Position numbers and translations under genes: made by a program. Positions 45,398 through 54,064 of a DNA stretch of 64,000 nt are shown here, piece by piece. The notes under the pieces were generated by a model. That model had not been told where the DNA came from and did no database searches. It worked only from the letters and a program-made list of their open reading frames with translations. This stretch comes from Rhizobium sp. P40RR-XXII (GTDB lineage: Bacteria > Pseudomonadota > Alphaproteobacteria > Rhizobiales > Rhizobiaceae): assembly GCF_012641405.1 (NCBI RefSeq), contig NZ_JABAII010000004.1, positions 186,001-250,000 of the forward strand, in the 5' to 3' direction. Each line of letters begins with the position of its first letter. The first letter of the stretch is position 1.

Positions 45398-46858
45398 ATG
45401 AGCGATCTCTCGACGGCCGGCATTGGCGGGAGTACGCGGATCGAAGGGGTGATGGCGGCGATTTCCGACCGCATTGCCAGTCGCAGCCTGGCGCCGGGTG
45501 CGCGGCTTCCTTCGGTGCGCAGCTTCGCCAAGACGATGCAGGTCTCGGTTTCCACCGTGGTCGAGGCCTATGAGCGGCTTGCCGCCGAGGGCACGATCCG
45601 TTCGCGCCCGGGATCCGGCTTTTATGTCTGCGGGCAGTTGCCGCCGTTGTCGCTCACCGAAACCGGAGCAACGTCGGATCGCAATGTCGATCCGCTATGG
45701 ATCTCGCGGCAATCGCTGGAGGTCGGTGATGATGCTTTGAAGCCAGGCTGCGGCTGGCTTCCGCCGTCCTGGCTGCCGCAGGCGGCCCTGCGCCGCGCGA
45801 TGCGGACATTGGCGCGGAGCGATATCGGCGTGCTCGCCAATTACGGGACGCCGCTCGGCCTGCCGCCGCTGCGGCAGCTTCTTGCCAGGCGTCTCGGCGA
45901 GCATGGCATCAATGCGCCTCCGGACCAGATCATGTTGACGGAGTCCGGTACGCAGGCGATCGACCTCCTCTGCCGCTTTCTGCTTGAACGCGGCGATACC
46001 GTGCTGGTGGACGACCCCTGCTATTTCAATTTCCATGCGCTGCTGCGGGCTCATCGCGCCAATGTCGTCTCCGTGCCCTTCACGCCCACGGGGCCGGATA
46101 TCGAGCTGTTCGGTCAGGCCCTCGAACGACATAAGCCTCGGCTCTACATCACCAATTCGGCTATTCATAACCCGACCGGTGCCGCGCTTTCGCCGGTGAC
46201 AGCGCATCGGCTATTGAAGCTGGCGGATGCTTTCGGGCTGATCATCATCGAGGACGATATCTTCGCCGATTTCGAGACTGTGCCGGTGCCGCGTCTCGCA
46301 GCCTATGACGGGCTCGACCGGGTGATCCATATCGGCAGTTTTTCGAAGACGCTCTCGGCCTCCGTGCGCTGCGGCTTTATCGCCACCAAGCCGGACTGGA
46401 TCGACGGTCTCGTCGATCTCAAGGTCGCAAGCAGTTTCAGCTGCGGGCAAATGTCGGCGGAGCTCGTTTACCTCGCATTGAAGGACGGCAGCTATCGCAA
46501 GCATGTCGAAGCGCTGCGTGTCCGGCTTGCAAAGACCATGGCCGAGGTGGCAGCCCGTCTTGAGGCCATTGGCATCGTTCCCTGGCTCAAGCCCCAGGCG
46601 GGCATGTTTCTCTGGTGCCGATTACCGGAGGGGCTGGATGCGGCCGATGTCGCCCGCGCCTGCCTTGCCGAAGGTATCATTCTCGCGCCCGGCAATGCCT
46701 TCAGCGTTTCCGACACAGCGGGTCGCTTCATGCGCTTCAATGTCGCCCAATCGACGGATGCACGCATCTTTGCCGTGCTGGAGGCGGCCATAGGCAAGTT
46801 GAGGATGCGTGATCAGGCAGCCGACGCCATCAGTTTCGACCGCGGTTTAGGCAATTAA
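45398..46858 (+). CDS. MocR-family (GntR-aminotransferase) regulator
   Basis: A 486-residue protein joining a GntR winged helix (about residues 10-75, LPSVRSFAKTMQVSVSTVVE, AEGTIRSRPGSGFYV) to a fold-type I aminotransferase domain. The pyridoxal-phosphate region shows YGTPLGLPPLRQLLARRL, SAIHNPTGAAL, IIEDDIFADF and the Lys of GSFSKTLSASVRCG. MocR proteins sense PLP or PLP-amine adducts and usually regulate a neighbour. The ATG at 45398 is chosen; one at 45377 is equally in frame. Divergent from the EamA transporter. Confidence 0.88.
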   Translation: MSDLSTAGIGGSTRIEGVMAAISDRIASRSLAPGARLPSVRSFAKTMQVSVSTVVEAYERLAAEGTIRSRPGSGFYVCGQLPPLSLTETGATSDRNVDPLWISRQSLEVGDDALKPGCGWLPPSWLPQAALRRAMRTLARSDIGVLANYGTPLGLPPLRQLLARRLGEHGINAPPDQIMLTESGTQAIDLLCRFLLERGDTVLVDDPCYFNFHALLRAHRANVVSVPFTPTGPDIELFGQALERHKPRLYITNSAIHNPTGAALSPVTAHRLLKLADAFGLIIIEDDIFADFETVPVPRLAAYDGLDRVIHIGSFSKTLSASVRCGFIATKPDWIDGLVDLKVASSFSCGQMSAELVYLALKDGSYRKHVEALRVRLAKTMAEVAARLEAIGIVPWLKPQAGMFLWCRLPEGLDAADVARACLAEGIILAPGNAFSVSDTAGRFMRFNVAQSTDARIFAVLEAAIGKLRMRDQAADAISFDRGLGN

Positions 46859-46935
46859 TGGAGGATATGAGCATCGCGCCCTGTCGGCGGCCGCTTATCG
46901 TCGCCGGATGATGCTCCTATCCTCAGCGCTCGGCG

Positions 46936-47364
46936 CTATTTTGCAAACAGGCTGTTGATGTCGGCAAAGGCCTTCATCTCGATGGCATTGCCGCTGGGAT
47001 CCTTGAAGAACATGGTCGCCTGTTCTCCGGGCTCGCCGCGGAAGCGGATATAGGGCTTGATGACGAAATCGATGTTGGCCTTCGTCAGCTTCTCGGCCGC
47101 TGCTTCCCATTCCTCCATCGATAGAACCACGCCGAAATGGCGGACGGGGACACCATGGCCATCGACGGCATTTGCGGCCACTTCCCCGGTTTCGCTCGGC
47201 GCCAGATGGGCAACGATCTGATGGCCATAGAAGTTGAAATCGATCCAGTCGGGCGAGCTCCGGCCCTCGGGGCAGCCAAGAAGGCCGCCGTAGAAGGTTC
47301 GGGCCGCGGCAAGATCGTTGACGGGGAATGCAAGATGAAACGGGTGAAGGGGTGCTGCGCTCAT
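46936..47364 (-). CDS. VOC-family (glyoxalase/dioxygenase fold) protein
   Basis: A 142-residue protein with two beta-alpha-beta-beta-beta VOC modules. [20 protein letters not shown] starts the first module, with a metal-binding His; [10 protein letters not shown] and [17 protein letters not shown] lie at its end and in the second, and [15 protein letters not shown] supplies the Glu ligand. The ATG at 47364 gives the normal VOC N-terminus. Members act as extradiol dioxygenases, glyoxalases or fosfomycin-type transferases; which applies is not visible. It is divergent from a LysR gene, its probable regulator. Confidence 0.85.
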   Translation of the reverse strand: MSAAPLHPFHLAFPVNDLAAARTFYGGLLGCPEGRSSPDWIDFNFYGHQIVAHLAPSETGEVAANAVDGHGVPVRHFGVVLSMEEWEAAAEKLTKANIDFVIKPYIRFRGEPGEQATMFFKDPSGNAIEMKAFADINSLFAK

Positions 47365-47413
47365 GATCGTCTCCCTGAAGTGCGAACTCGATGCAGTCAT
47401 GAATAAGGTACAT

Positions 47414-47461
47414 TTTTTCCTATGAAAAACTGTATATCGTGAGGCTGAAGCATAGGAAAAA
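47414..47461. promoter_or_regulatory. LysR-type operator dyad
   Basis: TTTTTCCTATG (47414-47424) and CATAGGAAAAA (47451-47461) are perfect 11-base inverted repeats in the gap between the divergent VOC and LysR genes. The second arm ends ten bases before the lysR start, consistent with autoregulation and control of the VOC gene. Confidence 0.55.
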
Positions 47462-47470
47462 TTATGAATC

Positions 47471-48328
47471 ATGATTCCGGAACTTAAAACCCTGGTTGCG
47501 GTCGCTCGCTTTGGGACATTTGCCGCCGCGGGAGAGCGGATCGGACTCACCCAGGCAGCGGTCAGCGGCCAGATGAAACGGCTCGAAGAAAGGCTCGGCA
47601 TGACGCTGTTCGAGCGGACAGGCCGTTCCGCGATGTTAAACGCCGCCGGCCTGAGAACGCTCGAACGCGCCAAGACCATTATCGCGATGTTCGACCATCT
47701 CGCTGATCCCGCCGATGACGCATCCGGCGGCCAGCTGCATATTGGCGCCATCGCCTCGGTTCAGTCGGCGATCCTTGCGCGTGCGCTCGTGCCGTTTCGG
47801 CAGCGGTTTCCGAACACCCGCGTTCGTATCGTTCCCGGCGTTTCCCTTCACTTGCTCGATTTGATCGATGCGGGCGAGCTCGATCTGGCGGTCCTTATCG
47901 AGCCTCCTTTTGGTTTGCCGAAGAACCTCGAATGGCAGCCGCTGCTGCGCGAGCCCTATGGACTGGCGGTTCCCGAATGGCTGGAGGGCGACGATTGGCG
48001 GACATTGTTGAAAGAGCAATCCTTCATCCGTTATGACCGCGGCTCCTTTGGAGGGCGGCAGGTTGACCGGTTTCTGCGGGCACATTCGATCGATCCCAAC
48101 GAGGCGATCGAGATCGACGACATCGCCGGGATATCGGCTCTGGTCGCATGCGGGCTTGGGGTGGCGCTCCTGCCGATCGTCGATGGCAGCCCGCCTTCCG
48201 CCACGCCGGTGCGCATGGTGTCGCTCGCCGGGGAAACCTTCTATCGCGAGATCGGCATATTGCAGTCGCCCGATCGAAATCCAGCCAAAATGCACCTCGC
48301 CGAATGCCTGATCGATGCGCAGCCTTGA
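47471..48328 (+). CDS. LysR-family regulator
   Basis: A 285-residue LysR regulator. The N-terminal winged helix reads [36 protein letters not shown] and [15 protein letters not shown]; the rest is the two-lobed effector domain ([20 protein letters not shown], then [20 protein letters not shown]). It is divergent from the VOC protein gene and shares a dyad-containing gap with it. Effector unknown. Confidence 0.9.
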   Translation: MIPELKTLVAVARFGTFAAAGERIGLTQAAVSGQMKRLEERLGMTLFERTGRSAMLNAAGLRTLERAKTIIAMFDHLADPADDASGGQLHIGAIASVQSAILARALVPFRQRFPNTRVRIVPGVSLHLLDLIDAGELDLAVLIEPPFGLPKNLEWQPLLREPYGLAVPEWLEGDDWRTLLKEQSFIRYDRGSFGGRQVDRFLRAHSIDPNEAIEIDDIAGISALVACGLGVALLPIVDGSPPSATPVRMVSLAGETFYREIGILQSPDRNPAKMHLAECLIDAQP

Positions 48329-48500
48329 CGTTGCCGGCCAGGCGGTTTCGCCCTTCCGGCTTGGCAGTGCGATATCCGACGGGCCGGCGGGCTTTTCCCG
48401 CGGCTCTTGCCAGGTGGAAATGATCCGTCATAGCTTTGCCACATGGCCGCTTCAATTGCGGCTCACATCGGCTATGAAATTCGGTTAAGTGAGGTTGGTC

Positions 48501-49157
48501 GTGCGGGTTCTGCTTGTTGAAGATGACAATATCCTCGGATCATCGCTCAAGAAGGCCTTGGAAAAGCACGCCTATGGCGTCGACTGGATGCGCGACGGCG
48601 AATCCGGCCTGGAGGCGGCGGAGAATTCGCATTTCGCGGCGATCGTCCTCGATATCAATCTGCCACAGCTGAGCGGCATGGAAGTGTTGCGGCGCATCCG
48701 TCAGCGGGGGAATTCCGTGCCCGTGCTGCTGCTGACGGCGATGGATTCCGTGCGCCAGAAGGTCGAGGGCCTCGACGAGGGCGCCGACGATTACCTCGTG
48801 AAGCCCTTCGATCTGGATGAGCTGCTGGCGCGCCTGCGCGCGCTCATCCGCCGCCGCGACGGACGGACCGAAAGCGTCATCCGCTGCGGCGATGTCGAGG
48901 TCGATCCATCGGCCATGGTCGCCCGCAAGGGCAGTGCCCAGGTGCACACGACGGCCAAGGAATTCCATCTGCTGAAGCTTCTGATGGAGCGCAGCGGCCG
49001 CTACGTGACGAAGAACGATATCGAATATGCGCTCTATGACGCCGAAAACACCGTCGAGAGCAACACGATCGAAGTGACGATCTACAATCTGCGCAAGAAG
49101 CTCGGCACCGATTTCATCAAGTCGATCCGCGGCGTCGGCTACATGATCGAGCGATGA
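48501..49157 (+). CDS. OmpR/PmrA-type response regulator
   Basis: A 218-residue regulator. The receiver has VEDDN, phospho-acceptor D51 in IVLDINLPQLSG, LLTAMDS and DYLVKPF; the winged helix ends NTIEVTIYNLRKKLG, IRGVGYMIER. The GTG at 48501 lies six bases after GAGG and gives the normal MRVLLVED start; a GTG at 48489 is an alternative. It overlaps the kinase gene by 4 bases. The nine-gene run that follows has 11-bp-spaced boxes in its promoter, the pattern such regulators bind, so it is the likely regulon. Confidence 0.92.
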   Translation: MRVLLVEDDNILGSSLKKALEKHAYGVDWMRDGESGLEAAENSHFAAIVLDINLPQLSGMEVLRRIRQRGNSVPVLLLTAMDSVRQKVEGLDEGADDYLVKPFDLDELLARLRALIRRRDGRTESVIRCGDVEVDPSAMVARKGSAQVHTTAKEFHLLKLLMERSGRYVTKNDIEYALYDAENTVESNTIEVTIYNLRKKLGTDFIKSIRGVGYMIER

Positions 49158-50530
49158 ACAATTCCACGCTTACCCGCAAGCTTTTTCTGCGCATCGCGCC
49201 TGTTGTCGTGGTGACGATCGTCGTCATCGCCGCCTTCGCCTTCAACAGCGCGACGCGGGAGATCAACAATATCTACGACGCCCAGTTGATCGACGATGCG
49301 AACGTGATCTGGAGCCTGCTGCGACACCCTCTGGAAAAGACGCCGGACCGTACGGCCAAGCAGATCGACGACATCGATTTCAACATGGACAACCAGCTGG
49401 CCTTCAACGAGGATGCCGACGATTATGCCGATGCCCACATGTTTCGGGCCTGGGTCGACGGTAATATCCGTTTCTACAGCAGCACGGCCTTCCTGTCCGA
49501 CGTCCCGCAGCAGAAGGTGGGCTTCACGACCCTGACCTATGGCGGGGACGAGTGGCGCGTCTATTCGCTGCCGATCCCGAACACCACCATCGTGATCGAG
49601 CTTGGCGAGAAGATCGCGCTTCGCGAAACGCTCGTCTCCAACATACTCCTTAATCTCTTCTTTCCGCTGCTGATGCTGGTGCCCGTCATCGCCTTTCTCA
49701 TCTGGCTCGGCATCAACAGCGGCCTGCGCACGATCCATGGGCTGGTGCGGCAGATTCGCACGCGATCGCCGGACGATCTCTCGGCCATTCCGGTGGACGC
49801 GCTGCCACGCGATCTCCTGCCGCTCGGCCGGTCGATCAACCAGCTATTGGAAAAGCTCGGTCAGTCTCTGACGCTGGAGCGCCGCTTCTCCGATCTTGCC
49901 GCGCATCAATTGCGTACGCCCCAGGCAAGCGTGAAGCTTCTGCTGCGCATGCTCGAAAACAGCGACAGCGACCATGAGCGGCAAGCGATCATTTCCGATC
50001 TCGTCGCCAGCAACAACCGCGCCATTCACCTGATCGAACAGTTGCTGCGGCTTGCCAGGGTCAGCCATCACCCTCTCAATCTGACGTCCGTGACGCTTTA
50101 CCATTGGGTCGCGTCGCTGATCGCCGAATTCGGCAACATTATCACAGATCGCGAGCTCGACGTGGTGCTGGAAGGGGACGAAAAGATCCAGGTCAGGACC
50201 GATGAATCGCTGATGCGCATGATGGTGACGAATCTGCTTGATAATGCCATCAAATACACGCCCGTCGGCGGCGAGATCAGAGTTTCGATTTCATCGGAGG
50301 AGAGCTTCGGCCGCATCTCGATCAGCGACAGCGGACCCGGCATTCCGCCGCATGAGAGGGAGGCTGTTTTCCAGCGCTTCTATCGCCTCAACACCCTTCA
50401 TACCGAAGGGGCGGGCCTCGGCCTTGCCATCGTCGCGGATACGGCCGATCGCCTCGCGGCCGCGGTGGAGCTTTCCACGCCGCGTTGGGGCAATGGCCTT
50501 CAGGTCGATCTAAGATTGCCATTGAGCTAA
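49154..50530 (+). CDS. Sensor histidine kinase
   Basis: A 458-residue membrane kinase. One helix at about residues 12-32 and another at about 160-180 enclose a periplasmic sensor region of about 125 residues rich in Asp/Asn (for example NEDADDYADAHMF), which could bind cations or cationic molecules. A HAMP-like linker precedes phospho-acceptor H251 in LAAHQLRTPQASVKL; the ATPase domain shows LLDNAIKYT, SDSGPGIPP and GAGLGLAIV. Translationally coupled to the regulator. The acidic sensor is reminiscent of PmrB/PhoQ-type envelope sensors, but that is analogy. Confidence 0.9.
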   Translation: MNNSTLTRKLFLRIAPVVVVTIVVIAAFAFNSATREINNIYDAQLIDDANVIWSLLRHPLEKTPDRTAKQIDDIDFNMDNQLAFNEDADDYADAHMFRAWVDGNIRFYSSTAFLSDVPQQKVGFTTLTYGGDEWRVYSLPIPNTTIVIELGEKIALRETLVSNILLNLFFPLLMLVPVIAFLIWLGINSGLRTIHGLVRQIRTRSPDDLSAIPVDALPRDLLPLGRSINQLLEKLGQSLTLERRFSDLAAHQLRTPQASVKLLLRMLENSDSDHERQAIISDLVASNNRAIHLIEQLLRLARVSHHPLNLTSVTLYHWVASLIAEFGNIITDRELDVVLEGDEKIQVRTDESLMRMMVTNLLDNAIKYTPVGGEIRVSISSEESFGRISISDSGPGIPPHEREAVFQRFYRLNTLHTEGAGLGLAIVADTADRLAAAVELSTPRWGNGLQVDLRLPLS

Positions 50531-50551
50531 AAACCAACACAACCCCGTTTT

Positions 50552-50595
50552 TCATTTTCGCATCATTTTCCCCTCATGCACGGCTCATCTGAGGT
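50552..50595 (+). promoter_or_regulatory. Four 11-bp-spaced TCAT direct repeats (response-regulator site)
   Basis: TCAT occurs at 50552, 50563, 50574 and 50585, each exactly 11 bases apart; the first two units share TCATTTTC. One helical turn per unit is the spacing used by OmpR/PhoB/PmrA dimers. The region lies 40-80 bases before the HAD phosphatase start and directly after the two-component genes. Confidence 0.6.
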
Positions 50596-50633
50596 TGTTA
50601 GACGCAACTTGGGATAAGGCGAAAGGGTAGTTC

Positions 50634-51317
50634 ATGCGGGTGTTTTGCGATTTTGATGGAACCATATCCATCGAAGACGCGACGGATATGGTGTTGTCCC
50701 GTTTCGCCGGTTCCGAATGGGAAGACATAGAACGGCTGTGGAAGCAGGGGCTGATCGGCTCCGGCGAATGCATGCGTCGGCAGATCGCTCTCATTGAAGC
50801 CGCCAGACCCGAACTCGACCGGTTTCTCGACACGCTGTCGATCGATCCGGGTTTCGAAGGCTTCCTGTCCTTTTGCCGCCGCAGCGACCTGCCTGTCACC
50901 ATCGTCAGCGATGGCGTCGATTACTTCATCCGCCGCATTCTGGCGCGTCATGGCATAGACGGCCTGCCTATCGTCGCCAATGTGCTCACCTGCAGCGTCT
51001 CTCAGGGCCGCGAGTCCTATTCGCTGTTTCCGCCATTTACGGCAACCGGCTGCGTGTCCGGTGCCGGCGTCTGCAAATGCCGCGTTGTCGATAGCAACGA
51101 CCTGCAGGTCTATATCGGCGACGGGCGCAGCGACTTCTGCGTTTCCGACAAGGTCGACCTCGTTTTCGCCAAGGCCAAGCTTGTCGATTACTGTGAGGAA
51201 AACGGCATTCCCTATGTCGGTTTCGACGATTTTTCCGACCTGCTTCCGAAGATGGAAGCCGTTCTCCCGAGCGTCGAGCGACGCTCCCGTGCACTGCCGC
51301 AGTTCAAGACGGCGTGA
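50634..51317 (+). CDS. HAD-IB phosphatase, MtnX-like
   Basis: A 227-residue haloacid-dehalogenase-family phosphatase. The nucleophile and acid/base are in VFCDFDGTISIEDATD at residues 6 and 8, the Ser/Thr motif in VTIVSDGVDYFI and the metal site in VYIGDGRSDFCVSD. The subgroup resembles MtnX and phosphoserine phosphatase. A Cys-rich insert (CVSGAGVCKCRV) near the middle is unusual. The ATG follows AAAGGG. It is the first gene of the nine-gene run, 103 bases after the kinase. Methionine salvage is unlikely because no other salvage gene is present; it probably removes phosphate from an intermediate made by its neighbours. Confidence 0.82.
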   Translation: MRVFCDFDGTISIEDATDMVLSRFAGSEWEDIERLWKQGLIGSGECMRRQIALIEAARPELDRFLDTLSIDPGFEGFLSFCRRSDLPVTIVSDGVDYFIRRILARHGIDGLPIVANVLTCSVSQGRESYSLFPPFTATGCVSGAGVCKCRVVDSNDLQVYIGDGRSDFCVSDKVDLVFAKAKLVDYCEENGIPYVGFDDFSDLLPKMEAVLPSVERRSRALPQFKTA

Positions 51318-51337
51318 AACAGACCGAGAGGCATTGA

Positions 51338-52756
51338 ATGAAAACGAATGTAGCCGAAGCCTTCACCGGCGAGACCGAGTCCGTCCGCTCGGAAGAAGAA
51401 TTGCGCGCCCTCGAGGAAGCCTATTGCTCCCACGGCGACACGGTTCACTACACGGACAAGCCCAAGTTCTTCGAGGAATGCGAAGGTTCCTACGTCTACG
51501 ATCGGACCGGCACGCCATTCCTCGATCTTCAGATGTGGTACTCCGCCGTCAATTTCGGCTATCGCAACGAGCGCCTGAACGAGGCCGCGCATCGCCAGCT
51601 CGACCGTCTCCCGCAGGTCGCCTCGCAGTATCTGCATCGTGAAAAGGTGGAGCTTGCCGCGATGATCGCCCAGGACGCCGAGCGCAAGTTCGGCCACAAG
51701 GGCCGCGTCCACTTCAACGTCGGCGGCTCGCAGGCGGTCGAGGATTCGCTGAAGCTCGTGCGCAATTACACCGGCGGCAAGAGCCTGATGTTCGCCTTCG
51801 AAGGCGGCTACCACGGCCGTACGCTCGGCGCTTCCGCGATCACGTCGAGCTATCGCTATCGCCGCCGCTACGGCCATTTCGGCGACCGGGCGCAGTTCGT
51901 CGAGTTTCCCTATTACTTCCGCGGCCCGAAGGGCATGTCGAAGGAAGAATACGGGCACTATTGCGTCCAGAAGTTCGCCCGCCTGTTCGAGAGCGAATAT
52001 AACGGCGTCTGGGATCCGAAGGCCGGCAAGTCCGAATATGCCGCCTTCTACATCGAGCCGATCCAGGGTACCGGCGGCTACGTCATCCCGCCGATGAACT
52101 TCTTCGTCGAGCTGAAGAAGGTGCTTGATGATCACGGCATCCTGCTCATCGTCGATGAAATCCAGATGGGCGTCTACCGTACCGGCAAGCTCTGGTCGAT
52201 CGAGCATTTCGGCGTTTCGCCCGATGCGCTGATCTTCGGCAAGGCGATCACCAACGGCCTCAATCCGCTTTCCGGCGTCTGGGCCCGCGAAGAGATGATC
52301 AATCCGGAGATTTTCCCGCCCGGCTCCACGCATTCGACCTTCGCCAGCAACCCAATGGGGACTGCCGTCGCGCTCGAAGCGATGAAGATGCTGGAAGAGC
52401 AGGATTTCGGTGCTGCGATCATGGAGAAGGGCGCGCATTTCCTCGACGGACTGAAGCAGCTGCAGAAGCGCCATGCCATCGTCGGCGAAGTCGACGGTCT
52501 CGGCCTGGCGCTGCGCATGGAGATCTGCAAGGACGACAGCTATACGCCCGACAAGGCGACGATGGACTGGATGTGCGACGAAGGCATGAAGGGCGACATG
52601 CAGGTCGGCTCCAAGACCTACGGTCTCGTGCTCGACGTCGGCGGCTATCACAAGAACGTCATCACCTTTGCGCCCAACCTGCTCATCACCCGCGAGGAGA
52701 TCGATCTGGCGCTTGCCCTGCTCGACCAGCTCCTGACGCGCGCTGCCCGGAGATAA
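51338..52756 (+). CDS. Class III PLP-dependent aminotransferase
   Basis: A 472-residue fold-type I aminotransferase of the ornithine/diaminobutyrate/4-aminobutyrate group. The PLP Lys is K302 in IFGKAITNGLNPLSG; LLIVDEIQMGVYRTG holds the Asp that contacts the pyridine ring; FNVGGSQAVEDSLKLVRNY and AFEGGYHGRTLGA bind the phosphate. The family moves a terminal amino group onto an aldehyde or keto acid. Second gene of the run, 20 bases after the phosphatase with a GAGG site. It probably installs or removes the amine of the unknown product. Confidence 0.88.
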   Translation: MKTNVAEAFTGETESVRSEEELRALEEAYCSHGDTVHYTDKPKFFEECEGSYVYDRTGTPFLDLQMWYSAVNFGYRNERLNEAAHRQLDRLPQVASQYLHREKVELAAMIAQDAERKFGHKGRVHFNVGGSQAVEDSLKLVRNYTGGKSLMFAFEGGYHGRTLGASAITSSYRYRRRYGHFGDRAQFVEFPYYFRGPKGMSKEEYGHYCVQKFARLFESEYNGVWDPKAGKSEYAAFYIEPIQGTGGYVIPPMNFFVELKKVLDDHGILLIVDEIQMGVYRTGKLWSIEHFGVSPDALIFGKAITNGLNPLSGVWAREEMINPEIFPPGSTHSTFASNPMGTAVALEAMKMLEEQDFGAAIMEKGAHFLDGLKQLQKRHAIVGEVDGLGLALRMEICKDDSYTPDKATMDWMCDEGMKGDMQVGSKTYGLVLDVGGYHKNVITFAPNLLITREEIDLALALLDQLLTRAARR

Positions 52757-52760
52757 GACC

Positions 52761-53714
52761 GTGCAGCTCCTGCTTCTCCATCTCGACGATGCATTGGAGT
52801 TGCAGCCAGACTTCGTGCGTGCCTGCAAATTTGCGGGCGCGCATCAGTATTTCGGCAAGGATGCCGGGCAGCTGGTCCGGCTATGGGGCAAGCAGAGCGC
52901 CCTTGATAACCTCAGCCGGGAGATCGTCAGGAATGGGCCGGCGATGGGCAAGGCCCCGCAGCTGTGCTTCATGGGCTCCGGCGATTTCCATCACATCACG
53001 GCACTGCTGCTTGAAAGCGCGCTGGAACGGCAGCCCGGTCCGGCGACGCTGATCCATTTCGACAATCATCCGGATTGGGTGAAATTCGACGGCGGCATGC
53101 ATTGCGGCTCCTGGGTCAACAGGGCGCTTGCCAATCGCAATATCCAGAAGGTCATCACGATCGGGGTCTGCAGCAGCGATCTTCGCAGCCCGGAGCGCAA
53201 GGGAGCGAACCTGCGCTGGCTCGGTGAAGGCAAGCTGGAACTCTACCCTTACGAACATCCGCCGAGCCGCGTGCTGGCTGATTACGGCAACGGCGCCAGC
53301 TATCAGCAGGAAAAGGGCGCGCTGCACTGGAAATCGATCGCCGAGATCGGCGAGGAAAATTTCATCGACCGCATGCTCAGCCGCATTCGCACCGAGGCCG
53401 TCTATGTCACCATCGACAAGGATGTGCTGGCGGCCGACGATGCCGTGACCAATTGGGATCAGGGCCGCATGCGGCTGCCCTATCTGCTGGCTCTGCTCAG
53501 CGAAATCGGCAGCCGCTACCGTATCATCGGCGCCGATGTCATCGGGGATTATTCGACCCCGAGCTATGCTGGCAGCCTGCGGACCCAGTTCATGAAGCGC
53601 GCGGAGATCTTCATCGATCAGCCGCGCATGCGTCAGGCCGCGGAAACGACGAGGAACATCAACAGCGCCGCCAATCACGCGCTGCTGGAAGTTCTGGCGG
53701 AGTATATGGAATGA
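52761..53714 (+). CDS. Arginase/agmatinase-family hydrolase, diverged
   Basis: A 317-residue ureohydrolase-fold protein. The two-metal site can be traced: His in MGSGDFHHITAL, D-x-H-x-D in IHFDNHPDWVKF and D-x-D in VYVTIDKDVLAADDA. The surrounding residues differ from true arginases and agmatinases (GGDH becomes GDFHH, and the DP after the last motif is lost), so the substrate is probably another guanidino or amide compound. GTG start four bases after the aminotransferase stop, using a GGAG site inside that gene's end. Overlaps the next gene by 4 bases. Confidence 0.8.
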   Translation: MQLLLLHLDDALELQPDFVRACKFAGAHQYFGKDAGQLVRLWGKQSALDNLSREIVRNGPAMGKAPQLCFMGSGDFHHITALLLESALERQPGPATLIHFDNHPDWVKFDGGMHCGSWVNRALANRNIQKVITIGVCSSDLRSPERKGANLRWLGEGKLELYPYEHPPSRVLADYGNGASYQQEKGALHWKSIAEIGEENFIDRMLSRIRTEAVYVTIDKDVLAADDAVTNWDQGRMRLPYLLALLSEIGSRYRIIGADVIGDYSTPSYAGSLRTQFMKRAEIFIDQPRMRQAAETTRNINSAANHALLEVLAEYME

Positions 53715-54064
53715 CCGGCAGCCTGACACTTCCCATGCTTGGGCTCATCCTGTTCTGCGTACTCGCGGAGACCGCCCGCGAGGTCTGCTTCAAGCAATCG
53801 GCCAGCGAGGGCGCTCTGCTTTCGACGCTGGCCAAGCCGATCACCTGGCTCGGCATTCTGTTCTGGGCTGTGGAGCTTTTCGCGTGGACGGCCGTTCTGG
53901 AGCGCGTCCCCCTGACCATCGCCTTCCCGCTGATGGCGCTGAGCTATGTCGTCATCGTGCTCGCCGGCGCCGTCATCTTCAAGGAAAACATCAACCTGCG
54001 CCATGCGACCGGCGTGTTTCTCGTGACCGCCGGCGTGGCTTGTGTGGGAGTTACAGGATTATGA
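53711..54064 (+). CDS. Four-helix SMR/EamA-like membrane protein (first of a pair)
   Basis: A 117-residue protein with four hydrophobic segments filling its length, in the size range of EmrE and ArnE. AETAREVCFKQSASEGALLS in helix 1 contains a membrane Glu at the place of the EmrE substrate Glu, and LTIAFPLMALSYVVIVLAGA matches the SMR/EamA half-repeat. Starts by ATGA overlap with the arginase-family gene; its stop overlaps the desaturase start. A second, different four-helix gene lies later in the same run, so the two may form a heterodimer that flips or exports the product. Confidence 0.8.
   Translation: MTGSLTLPMLGLILFCVLAETAREVCFKQSASEGALLSTLAKPITWLGILFWAVELFAWTAVLERVPLTIAFPLMALSYVVIVLAGAVIFKENINLRHATGVFLVTAGVACVGVTGL

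Noticed and set aside
50634..51317. HAD phosphatase as part of methionine salvage
   Set aside because: No mtnA, mtnB, mtnC or mtnD-like gene is nearby; the neighbours point to lipid/amine chemistry.
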